Origin: Symbiodinium natans
Lineage: Eukaryota > Sar > Dinophyceae > Suessiales > Symbiodiniaceae
NCBI GenBank assembly: GCA_905221605.1
Contig: CAJNDS010000281.1
Location: 107,501-171,500 of the forward strand
Length of the DNA stretch: 64,000 nt
Direction: 5' to 3'
This document shows positions 46,301-55,174 of this stretch, in pieces; positions within the stretch are counted from its first letter, which is position 1; each line of letters begins with the position of its first letter. Both the position numbers and the translations under genes were made by a program. Below the pieces are notes generated by a model. It did not search any database and had not been told where the DNA came from. It worked only from the letters and a program-made list of their open reading frames with translations.

Positions 46301-48354
46301 CTGCCCGGGATGATGGCCGCGTAGCGGATACGATCAGAGGGGAGAAGTCTGCGAGCGATGAGCACCATAACGCCGCTATTCCTATCTGTCGAGTGTCCCG
46401 AGCTAACCACGTACCATGGTCCATTCACGTATATGTGCTCCAGGGACCACCCCGTTTCTTGAATGCAAATCACATCATACTGGTTTTGTTTCATTTGCAA
46501 CCAGGACATCAATTCATCATGTGCATCTGTTGAAAGCATGCCAACATTATGCGAACAAATGCGTAGCCGATTGGACAAGCTCTGGGGTGAGCGCGTTGGA
46601 CTGGTTCGCGTTGTCGGTGTCTTCGGTGTGGTGGCGATGGCTCCTAGGGACTGGGCAGTATGCCATCTTCCTTTGTACCAAGTTCCTCCAGCAGTGCCGG
46701 CTCTGTGCCTGGCTCTCCGATAAGCCCGCTTGGCAGTCCACCCATGGGTCGTACCATCTCCATGTTGAGGGACAGCGGTGGCCGCTACTCCCATTTGTTG
46801 ACACCTGTACACAATGCCAATTACTGGTAATGTGCTGACAGCTCTCCTCAACATTGCCCTCTGGAACAATGGGGAAAAATCTGAGTCGCTCGCTTGAAGT
46901 TGGTGTCTGGCCCCTGGCTTCGCCCGGAAGCGCTCATATTGGAGTCTGTGAACAGGCTCCCGCGACAGTGGGGCATCTGTCGCAACCCTCACCCCCGACG
47001 CGTCACACTTGACACGTCGTCCGGACTTGGGACCGGACAAGCTCAAGGAATGAAAATCGAAAAGGTCGAGAAAAAGTGTTGTCTCCTGCAAGTGGGGATT
47101 GCATGCCGGTATATGGGATGCTACGGTGCTACTCCAGACAGGTTGGAGGGTGGCCTTGAAGGCGTGTGAGCATAACGACCTCACGAGTGAGCCATGGGAA
47201 TGCATCCATCGACAGGTATGGGACCAAAAGCACATAAGCAATGGCAAGAAGGTACCGCTTGCCCTCGGCCTGCGATGCCATGTCCGTATTTTCCATCGGT
47301 GCGTTCTCCATCGCGACCTGTCAGGACTAGGAGCTACTCGTGGCTGGAAGTCGTGGCTGCTATTGTGCATTCTGGGCCCCCCTTGGGTATGGCAAGGCTG
47401 TTTATCCAAGCACGCAGGGTTCAGCATCGACAACGGATGTACGGAGGGGAGGTCTGGTGTTCCAGGTACCTCATGCATTTGGCGGGCACGCCCCTGAAAG
47501 GGAACCCGAAACTGGGCGTCATTGCACCTTATGAAGGTCTTCAACCAGCTGCTCGAAAAGCAGAGCTGCATTCTGTGACACAAGGCTGGGCTCATTCGAA
47601 CTGGCTTGCGATGCTGATTTCCCTGCGCGGCGGCGCCTGATGGTGATATGGGCGAGGGTGTACGGCACTCACAACGTGTTTTAAAAGATGCACTTACATC
47701 AAAAGCGATGGATATAGAGAGACCGGGGTGCATTCTATCATCGTGTATGCTCATGACCAAGTAGAGGTGGTACCACGTCATCTTTGCCTCATTGGCGATC
47801 CGGGAGTGGGATTTGGTGAGCAAATGCCGTTGCCATTCCCGCAGGTTGCCAGGACTGTGTGAGCACAAGAGGCATGTCTCCGTAGTCCGCCAAAGCTTTT
47901 GCTCCAGTGCTGGGAGCCAGGTCATCTGCATGGCGTCCAGCAGCTGTTCGCTGGTGACCCCAAACCGTGTCGCCGTGGCCTTCGCAAGTTGAATCATCTT
48001 GTCCACGAGAAGGTCACTCTCCTCTTCGCCCATCGCCATCTCCATGCTTGGTGCCGGGTCCACCTTCACGGAGCCCTCTTTGCTCCCGGGTGTCGAGGAT
48101 GACGATGCTTCCGTCCCTGCTCGTTGGGGGTCTGCCACCTTGGGCTCCAATTCCGGATTGCTAACGGGCTGGCCTGCGTCGCCCTCCAGGTCCTTCTCGT
48201 AGTAGCCTGTCCCCCGTCTCTTAGGCATGGGTGGCTGAAGCGGCACTCGTCTCCACGTACTGCTCGAGCTGGATGACTTGCCTACGAGGCTTCCATGGTG
48301 GCCTGTTGTGTCGCCGATTCCAGTGGTTTTGGTACCATTGTCGGAGCTCCTCAT
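43294..48354 (-). CDS. LINE polyprotein: endonuclease and reverse transcriptase
   Basis: A 1686-codon open frame. Near residue 160 there is a finger-like CLLCSHSPGNLREWQRHLL motif. From about residue 596 the apurinic-type endonuclease shows RICSHNVGML, DVICIQETGW (catalytic Glu), CGDFNTPLNMS near residue 745, SQIDFVITRRRA and GGGRHLCL. The reverse transcriptase follows: NLRPIALQDCGGK, GATLALDMSQAFDRVD (first catalytic Asp), GLRQGCTLSPTLW, and LTLFADDVLGQW near residue 1330 (catalytic Asp pair), then KYLGVML. A C2H2-type finger lies near residue 1615. Catalytic residues of both enzymes look intact. The last 60 or so codons of the frame lie beyond the frame change near 43390 and are probably not real. 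No RNase H was seen. Confidence 0.9.
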   Translation of the reverse strand: MRSSDNGTKTTGIGDTTGHHGSLVGKSSSSSSTWRRVPLQPPMPKRRGTGYYEKDLEGDAGQPVSNPELEPKVADPQRAGTEASSSSTPGSKEGSVKVDPAPSMEMAMGEEESDLLVDKMIQLAKATATRFGVTSEQLLDAMQMTWLPALEQKLWRTTETCLLCSHSPGNLREWQRHLLTKSHSRIANEAKMTWYHLYLVMSIHDDRMHPGLSISIAFDVSASFKTRCECRTPSPISPSGAAAQGNQHRKPVRMSPALCHRMQLCFSSSWLKTFIRCNDAQFRVPFQGRARQMHEVPGTPDLPSVHPLSMLNPACLDKQPCHTQGGPRMHNSSHDFQPRVAPSPDRSRWRTHRWKIRTWHRRPRASGTFLPLLMCFWSHTCRWMHSHGSLVRSLCSHAFKATLQPVWSSTVASHIPACNPHLQETTLFLDLFDFHSLSLSGPKSGRRVKCDASGVRVATDAPLSREPVHRLQYERFRAKPGARHQLQASDSDFSPLFQRAMLRRAVSTLPVIGIVYRCQQMGVAATAVPQHGDGTTHGWTAKRAYRRARHRAGTAGGTWYKGRWHTAQSLGAIATTPKTPTTRTSPTRSPQSLSNRLRICSHNVGMLSTDAHDELMSWLQMKQNQYDVICIQETGWSLEHIYVNGPWYVVSSGHSTDRNSGVMVLIARRLLPSDRIRYAAIIPGRILHLKLEFSNHHVDVLNVYQHPWNTAATASRVLHQRDQIWTKLNHAIGQMAMRNTLLICGDFNTPLNMSPGRVGSGILQKTSPPPDTSTFDAILETHNLVALNTWGDPEKSRTFYSDLAESQIDFVITRRRAADPRSRTLWPDPKIRLFEWRGGGRHLCLQGSIPCKVYQPAPPAKHSYARQDLLHAAQHNLQAFQSFEHAVTKSLSAMQSPSPEALNDMLLGRCKEFFPVEQDDRRKPWQMTESKATVAQMWRERRAARKQATWYQMTDHMQYLFRAWRHQCRFQQLHSKFRKDGRRRRRDLYLDQIQLAEEAAIKGDQKGLYAVIRRLAPKQERRRVQLRGDDHNVLTNEQELSSLSTFCQELFLSKAADVPLPYQDPLIRLEEHELRCTLQLLKPAKAAPAHLAPAAVWKYLSHLLAGPLLQAYQRNLEQGLIPTLWTGAWIVWLPKPSKPPCTPGNLRPIALQDCGGKCIAKALQIRAAPWVQSVIHYQPQYAYSPGRLLEATILRAVHHCRSVKQLLLDQDGGLRARRQGKKRGNCTGGATLALDMSQAFDRVDRTKLSKALCRTGMPAELINTIIQWHNTIQYHLQVADLKETVHCGRGLRQGCTLSPTLWVAITSHVMSMIGQHVPEEWVRDQLTLFADDVLGQWTFHSERDLTFMLQCMDAIFNVLEAFGMKVNVQKSSLLIQVKGRVAAEWLKARTRTVKGIKTFVTATPQGRILSIPIVQQTKYLGVMLSYHNPAKHTVAYRLRQAEAQRRRLQKVLQGKHVLSIKQRVQKACIWTSLQHGLSAVGVGWEELRLIRSCCARQLRAISSSPVHITHESTEALFKRLGFEEPHLLLQKRMHTLSTTLTNSTDPMMNMTALINTAQRNQLQLEQAIRHWQNFKIRQAPDATPDQGTLLLPREGGVWLQPVATSKGVLPAQFMCPQCLLFFVDMRMLKKHHVESHGAPLEPPSATLIVFCTAKMTCPHVDTVNTSSKHGRRYKVTSWTITVLPFG

Positions 48355-48953
48355 ATGGCAGCGGCTGCCACTCCTCGATCGGCTCGGGATATTCCCAGGC
48401 AGGTGTCCGTGCCGGGCTGCGAAACCTCGTAGGTGGCCTCGTCGCTGAACGTGCCTTTGCAGCAGGCGATTTCCCCATTGACGCGTGTGAAGCTATCACA
48501 GGGATGGGCCGGCTTGAGTGGAATCTGCAGGGGGTTCGGTGGTATGCTGTCTGAACTTGGAGAAGTGCAATCTCTGGCAGGCAAATGGGCACACATGTGA
48601 GCAGGCATGGCGTGCCTGTTCTTATCCATCGTGGAGTCCGGCTCTGGGGCGCGGTGGGCCGCACATCCCCAGCCTGAGTAATCAAGGGTGCACACTGATG
48701 CACAGCCACAATGATTGTCTCTGTGTATGGAGGCGGCCACCAAGGTCGGGACTGATGATTTGATATCTTCCTGCGAGCACACTGGCGAGTGTGTAGTTGC
48801 ATGGTATAGCTCAGTGTCGTGAGACCTGCAATCTGTGGTCTTGTTTTGACACGGAGGCGCGCAATCCCTGTGAGGCAGCCCACTGTCGCTCTCTTGGCTC
48901 CAGCTGGCACGGTACAGGAAAGCAAGGAGCAAAAAGCTTCGACCCATGCTGGT
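48221..48953 (-). CDS. LINE 5' coding segment leading into the polyprotein
   Basis: In a frame different from the polyprotein, PEPIEEWQPLPYEELRQWYQ and the following basic stretch (NRRHNRPPWKPRRQ, near 48250-48350) look like protein, then the text passes into the polyprotein frame at SSSSTWRRVPLQPPMPKRRG. This suggests a further frame change near 48250. The first 100 or so codons of the segment are less convincing. Confidence 0.45.
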
Positions 48954-50956
48954 CAATCCCACGCAGCTGGAGTGCTCGTATCGCCTGGCCTGCTTGGCCC
49001 ACCCTGTGCCGGAGGAGTTGGCGGTGGCACCATAACCTGATGCGGCACACTGCCTTTCGGGAAGGCATCGAGGGACATCCAGGTGACGTTGGTGTTGGGG
49101 TCCCAGACCACGGTGTAGATCCCCTGTTGCAGCACCCCACAGGCGCCCTTGGCCGGGGTAGGTGGCGGCGGTCCGCCTGCTCCCAGCGGCGGTCGGCCTC
49201 CTCCGCCCGTCCCAGGTGGGATGTGTGGTGTAGGAGGCGGAGGCCCGGCCGGCATGCACGGTGCAGCCCCCACAGCACTGCCGGCCCACTCGTTGTCGTC
49301 TCCGCGCCAGTCACCATGGTTTTGGCCTTTGCCACCTGCTGGAGTCGTTGGTAGTGCCCCCCACACCGCTTGCCTTGGCAGCACTGCCGCTGCCCTTTGC
49401 CGAGGAAGATCTTTCCGCCACAGGGGACCTAGTCCGCGTCCGAGATCTCCGCGAGGTAGGTGTCTCCATGATCTCCCGCATGGTGCCGTCGGCCTCATCG
49501 TCCTCCTCATCAATTGGCTCATGCGCCCCCTCGGGGCTGCTTTCGGCCTCCTCTGCCATGATGGGGGATTCCCCTGTAGCCAAGAGTGGCCGAGGTGGCA
49601 CGACACACAATAGCGCTCTTTTGAACCAGAGCTTCGAAACGGATTGTATTGAGTGTCTGTGCACGCGGGCGCGGACTGGGCAAATGGGTGGCTAGACAGA
49701 AGCAGAGCGCAAGTCTGACTCAAGATACTAGCGTGCATGACGGCAGCTCTCAGCGGTCCTGCAGTGGTGTCCGTTGCGGGTGTGAGCCTTTGCGGTGTAG
49801 TACCTGCGACATCTGGGTTCAGGAGACTTCCATGCAAATGCCAATGTGAACAACCAATCAGCATGCTCTCTCGGCACTTGGCGCCGGTCGCAGTTCTCGG
49901 CTGCCTCCGGTGCAAGAAGCGCTTGCGGCTGTGAGCATACATGAGCCCAGTCTGAGATGTATTACACAGTGCAAGCAGAGTAGCGGTGTCCGCTGACCCC
50001 GGCCTGTTCCATGGCGAGTATCGACCCGCTCCCATGTATGGTTCAGAAACGACGCATGATTCGAGAAAGGCTGGCGGATATGCATGGGGCGAGGACAAAG
50101 CTCGAGGCCACAAGAGGGAGATTGTCATGCAAGCACGCAGCAAGGGCCTGGGTTTTTGCTGTCTGAAAAAGCAACCCTTCATGTCATTGCAATGTGTCTC
50201 CCGTACAGCGACATCCATGTATGCAACTCCATCATATAGGCCAGTATCGCTCTCATCAGCGCTCAGGGATTTTGCGAGATCCTGCAGCCACAGTGGGTAA
50301 AAATACAAGCGCAGAGCGGCCCGACAGCTACTGCATTCCGTAAGTTCATCCCGCCTGGTCGCGTTCTCCGGCCGTTGATCAGATTGCAGTATTGTGGCGA
50401 TGTGCTCCATGAACTGCGCTAAGTCTTCTGCTCTATCCGTCCCTCCCCGTTGTGTCAGCACCGCACGGATCGTGGAAAGGACAGTGTGCGCCGGTATTTG
50501 CCGTGCAGTGTTCCGAAGTGCAGAATGGAAATCTTGCTCCGACAGTGCTCGCCCTTCACCGGAGAAGTGAATCCAGCATATTGCTGTCAAGGCATGTAGC
50601 GCCCCTTGAACATGAAAAGTGACCATAGGTGCAGTCTGCGCGGGTAGGGCATGTTCGGTGGAAGTCTGTGTGTCTGGCACCGTAGCATCTTGGCAAGTGT
50701 GTGACGTTAGTGCCGTAGATGTGTCTCCCGGGCAGATCAGCGGGATGGGTGCCGCAAGCTGTTCCATGACGGGAGCGCTGAAAATGTTCGGCACATTGTG
50801 CTGTCCTCCCGGGTGCGGTGTCCGCCTACCCGGGTTGTCCCCCACTGCTGTCTTCCCTGGAGCCGCATAAGCCAAGGTAACATAGAGCAAAAGTAAACTC
50901 ACAGCCATTCTCCATGTGTACAATCGAGAGAAATGCATTTGGAGTTTTGCAACCAT
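48953..50956 (-). CDS. LINE first ORF, unrecognised N-terminal region
   Basis: Open for 667 codons from CCATGG, about 95 nt inside the element. The start has a hydrophobic run (MAVSLLLLYVTLAYAAPG) that resembles a signal peptide or membrane anchor. A protein-like region follows (ALSEQDFHSALRNTARQIPA, then SSCRAALRLYFYPLWLQDLA). The C-terminal part is Pro/Gly-rich (GPPPPTPHIPPG) and ends with IYTVVWDPNTNVTWMSLDAF. Between about 49311 and 49610 a different frame looks better: acidic (AEEAESSPEGAHEPIDEEDD) then RS-rich. No family was recognised; by position it is an ORF1 or gag-like product, or the N terminus of one large polyprotein. Confidence 0.5.
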   Translation of the reverse strand: MVAKLQMHFSRLYTWRMAVSLLLLYVTLAYAAPGKTAVGDNPGRRTPHPGGQHNVPNIFSAPVMEQLAAPIPLICPGDTSTALTSHTCQDATVPDTQTSTEHALPAQTAPMVTFHVQGALHALTAICWIHFSGEGRALSEQDFHSALRNTARQIPAHTVLSTIRAVLTQRGGTDRAEDLAQFMEHIATILQSDQRPENATRRDELTECSSCRAALRLYFYPLWLQDLAKSLSADESDTGLYDGVAYMDVAVRETHCNDMKGCFFRQQKPRPLLRACMTISLLWPRALSSPHAYPPAFLESCVVSEPYMGAGRYSPWNRPGSADTATLLALCNTSQTGLMYAHSRKRFLHRRQPRTATGAKCRESMLIGCSHWHLHGSLLNPDVAGTTPQRLTPATDTTAGPLRAAVMHASILSQTCALLLSSHPFAQSAPACTDTQYNPFRSSGSKERYCVSCHLGHSWLQGNPPSWQRRPKAAPRGRMSQLMRRTMRPTAPCGRSWRHLPRGDLGRGLGPLWRKDLPRQRAAAVLPRQAVWGALPTTPAGGKGQNHGDWRGDDNEWAGSAVGAAPCMPAGPPPPTPHIPPGTGGGGRPPLGAGGPPPPTPAKGACGVLQQGIYTVVWDPNTNVTWMSLDAFPKGSVPHQVMVPPPTPPAQGGPSRPGDTSTPAAWD

Positions 50957-51024
50957 GGCAAGCAGCTACAGAGCTACAGAGAAAGAAGCGAGGACACTGT
51001 GGCCCCCAAGCAACACACAACAAG

Positions 51025-51050
51025 AAAAGATTCACTTGAGCCGGGGGCTT
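51025..51050 (-). other. Possible spliced-leader relic at the LINE 5' end
   Basis: The element begins AAGCCCCCGGCTCAAG on the minus strand. The last eight bases equal the 3' end of the dinoflagellate spliced leader, and the AGCC four bases in also matches; the middle is two bases shorter. This fits a trans-spliced transcript having been reverse-transcribed, leaving a truncated leader at the 5' end. The match is short, so it is suggestive only. Confidence 0.4.
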
Positions 51051-51063
51051 GCACGGGTTAAAC
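51051..51063. repeat. Target-site duplication, 5' side of LINE
   Basis: GCACGGGTTAAAC, identical to 40222-40234. The bases on either side differ, so the duplication is exactly 13 bp. Confidence 0.8.
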
Positions 51064-51214
51064 GATTCACAACACTATAGAACAACAGATATTCATAAAA
51101 CATACAAAAGCAAAATCAGAGAGACAAACAAAGAGCCAGAAAGAGGTCAGGAAAAATACAAAAACAACGCAAACCAAATCAAAAACAATTTTGCGCTCAA
51201 AAATATTTCAACAA

Positions 51215-52112
<898 letters not shown>

Positions 52113-52149
52113 CGACCACTACTACGACTACTGCTACTCCAAAACACGC

Positions 52150-53480
52150 TTTTGCTTTGTTCCACTTGGTTCGAACGTGGTGGAGCTTCGTGCTTTTCCA
52201 TGGAAACTGGTGTCTGGGCGAAAGCAAGACCATCCGCAAGTGCTTCAAATCCAGTGAATATGGAGGTGGACTTGGGCGAACAAAACAAGAGCCGAAGCCT
52301 GATTCCGCAGATGACGAGCAGAGAGTTTGGACAGCTTGAAGGGAAGAGCACCAATGGACTATGACCGCGCCTAATTCTCCCTCCTGGCAACCGGGGCACT
52401 TTGGCGTTCCGCCATGCTGTCGCACCCAATCTATGAGAGAACCACCTGGAACATAAGGAAGAAACAAATTTGTTGGTCTTTGTGCTTTGGGCGGTGGTCC
52501 AAAACCTTCCAGGCTTTCGCACATGCAGAGCTTCAGCATCACACGCAGGGTCATGTTCCGAAGTGCTGTCAGCGCACAAGAGCTGAAGTGAGAGACAAGA
52601 GCACCTACAGTTCGAATCAGGCATTTGGTGTAAGCCGCCACGTCCGTGCCAGAACGATCTTAAGGGCTTCCACTAAGGCTGTGTTGGAATTCAACCCTCA
52701 ATTGAGAATCCACTGTAATTTGACTATCCGGCAGCAAGTTGGCTTTGCGATACTCATCGATCTCAACTTCAGATTATCAAGTGCATTCACCTCTTTCTTG
52801 ATTCCTTGCCATGTTTGGCTTCCAGGTCGTCATAGCTAGATCAAGGTCGATTCACCCACAGAACTCTTGGATTCTCAGGTATGTTTCGGCTCATCTTTCT
52901 CTTTTCCGAACACACGTCGGAGTCTTGGAGATTCAACAAGTCAACTGCTTCACGCTCGACCAACTGCTTGTTTGCACGCTCGACCAACTGCTGTTGCTTG
53001 TGTGCCGTTGTTGCGTTGTTGTATTTAAGCAATTTAAGCATATTTACGGCAACTTCTCCACACTTGATCGACCAACAAGTGGGTGACATGCTTTGACATC
53101 GTAGTGGCTACAACAAGATTGTAATTGTGGTGTGCAGTACTTTCGATCAATTCCTCCATCAGAAACGTTCCGTCAGATTCGAGTGCTGAAACTTGTTGGA
53201 ATCTCCAGGTTTCCAACTTCTGGTACTTTAGGATCGAACGCTCTGATCTCTTGACCTCCGAACCGCGTTCACTTATTCGGTTTCATCTCTTCAAGGATCT
53301 GTCCAATCACCTCCAAACATCATCAATAAGTCTCTTAGCCACTTTTGATACCTTCGCATGCACTTCTGCAAATGCCTGCTCAAGCTCTTTCTGACCAGCA
53401 GCATTTTTTTTTTCAACCGTCGCCTCTTTACTACACCAGCAGCGCAGTAGGTCGTTCTTGTGGGTCTTAACACAAGGGGT
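52150..53480 (-). pseudogene. Decayed coding sequence on the minus strand, possibly retroelement-derived
   Basis: Protein-like pieces appear in changing frames: EQAFAEVHAKVSKVAKRL near 53380, TFLMEELIESTAHHNYNLVV near 53130, HKQQQLVERANKQLVERE near 52980, EVEIDEYRKANLLPDSQITV near 52740, and VRQHGGTPKCPGCQEG near 52400. The last resembles a Cys-containing motif (HG.T..C..C) I associate with dinoflagellate copia-like polyproteins, but the evidence is weak. Stops and frame changes indicate a relic, or exons whose introns I did not resolve. It ends against the triplet tract. Confidence 0.35.
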
Positions 53481-54372
53481 TCAACAGTTGCAGGCGCGAA
53501 AGCAAACACACACCAAAAGTACCACAAAACACAACCACAAAAACCGCAGTAACCCGCCAAAAACAAAGTGTCTCAGTCCTCCGCGCTTACAACGAAGGTA
53601 GCACGGAACGGGCAGGCACAGTGGCGAAAAGGGAAGATGTAAAGTGACCAACTTTTCCGAAGAAAAGACACAGCGCAGACGCACAACGGGTTCTTGGAAT
53701 GAATGACAGATCGTGCTTGGAGTAAAGTTAGATTTTGTGTAGTTGGTCTTTGCATCCTTTGAATGGGACAGCATCCTTGACCAACACTGTCCTAAACCTT
53801 CAGGGCCCAATCCTAAACCCTGAGGCCCTGAATCCTAAACCCTAAAGGCCCTGAACCCTAAATCCCAAACCCTCAAGGCCCTGAATCCTAAACCCTAAAG
53901 GCCCTGAATCCTAAACCCTAAAGACCCTGAATCCGAAATCCTAAACCCTCAAGGCCCTGAATTCTAAACCCTAAAGGCCCTGAATCCTCAACCTAAAGGC
54001 CCTGAACCCTAAACCCTCGTCCTGAATCCTAAACCCTGAAGGCCCCAAATCCTAAACTCTAACTGCCATGAATCCTAAATCCTAAACTCTAAAGGCGCCT
54101 TTAGGGTTTAGAGTTCAGGACCTTCAGGGATTAGGATTTAGGGCCTTTGGAGTTTGGGGTTCAGAGCTTTAGGGTTTCGGATTTAGGGTGCAGGACCTTT
54201 AGAGTTTAGGATTCAGGGCCAGAGTTTAGGATTCAGGGCCTTGAGGGTTCAGGATTCAGGGCCTAGGGTTTAGGATTCAAGGCCTTTTGGGTTTATGATT
54301 CAGGGCCTTTAGGGTTTAGGATTCAGGGCCTTGAGGGTTTAGGATTCAGGATTCAGGGCCTTTAGGATTTAG

Positions 54373-54467
54373 TTTTTCGGGAAGGAGGTCACCAAAAACC
54401 ATCGTTTTTCAGTGCTAAAAATTCGCATTTTTACTGCAGCTCCGGCCAAATCCTGGGGCAGGGCCTT
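54373..54467. repeat. Embedded 95-bp repeat, copy 1
   Basis: Begins TTTTTCGGGAAGGAGGTCAC and includes CTAAAAATTCGCATTTTTAC and CCGGCCAAATCCTGGGGCAG. It interrupts the telomere-like array. Confidence 0.8.
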
Positions 54468-54811
54468 TAGGGTTTAGGATTCAGGGCCTTCAGGGTTTAG
54501 GGGGTTCAGGGCCTGAAGAATTTGGGATTCAGGGCCTTGGGGGTTTAGGATTTCGGATTCAGTGCCTTTAGGGTTTAGGATTCAGGGTGTTGGAGTTTAG
54601 GATTCAGGGCCTTGAGGGTTCAGGATTTAGGGTTCAGGGCCTTTAGGGTTTAGGATTCAGGGCCTTTAGGGTTTAGGATTCGGGCCTTTAGGGTTTAGGG
54701 TTCAGGGCCTTTAGGGTTTAGGATTGAAGGCCTTGAGGGTTTAGGATTTAGGGTTCAGGATTCAGGGCCTTTGGGGTTTAGGATTTAGGATTCAGGGCCT
54801 TTAGGATTTAG

Positions 54812-54908
54812 GATTTTTCTGGAAACGGAGGGTCACCAAAACCATTGTTTTTTCAGCACTAAAAATTCGCATTTTTACTACAAGTCCGGCCAAATCCTGG
54901 GGCAGGGC
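54812..54908. repeat. Embedded 95-bp repeat, copy 2
   Basis: Same sequence as copy 1 with a few substitutions (TTTTTCTGGAAACGGAGGGT start; CTAAAAATTCGCATTTTTAC retained), about 440 bp downstream in the same orientation. The surrounding array must have been duplicated together with it, or the insert was spread by recombination. Confidence 0.8.
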
Positions 54909-55174
54909 CTTAGGGTTTAGGATTCAGGGCCTTCAGGATTTAGGATTCAGGACCTTTTGGGTTTAGGATTCAGGAGCTTGAGGGTTTAGGATTCAGGGCC
55001 TTTAGGGAGGATTCAGGGCCTTGAGGGTTTAGGATTTGGGGTTTAGGGCCTTTAGGGTTCAGGATTCAGGGCGTTTTGGGTTTAGGATTCAGGACCTTTG
55101 GGGTTTAGGACTCAGGGCCTTTCGGGTTTAGGGTTTAGGGCCTTCAGGGTTTAGGATTCAGGGGCTTGAAGGTC

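Larger units (their letters stand above)
40235..51050 (-). mobile_element. Full-length non-LTR retrotransposon (LINE) with a ubiquitin-protease-like C-terminal domain
   Basis: The element reads on the minus strand from 51050 to 40235, about 10.8 kb. It is bounded by a 13-bp direct repeat (GCACGGGTTAAAC) and ends in three GCAAAT units, as is typical of LINEs with short-repeat tails. The coding order is: an N-terminal region with a hydrophobic start and Pro-rich segment, a zinc-finger-like motif, an apurinic-type endonuclease, a reverse transcriptase, a series of zinc fingers, a linker, and a USP-like protease domain. A 5' leader of about 95 nt precedes the first ATG. The coding sequence changes frame several times, so this copy is probably no longer active or contains sequence errors. 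It sits in gene-poor DNA between two triplet-repeat tracts. Confidence 0.85.
53788..55172. repeat. Long degenerate telomere-like array with central inversion
   Basis: From 53788 to about 54096 the units read CCTAAACCCTAAAGGCCCTGAA; from 54097 to 55172 they read TTTAGGGTTTAGGATTCAGGGCC. The unit is a 22-23 bp expansion of the heptamer. The switch point is a perfect 16-bp palindrome CTAAAGGCGCCTTTAG (54089-54104). Two copies of a 95-bp non-telomeric sequence are embedded in the right half. Confidence 0.9.

Noticed and set aside
49149-49695. Plus-strand open frames antisense to the LINE 5' region
   Set aside because: They mirror GC-rich minus-strand coding sequence and show no domain; the minus strand is the consistent coding strand across the insertion.
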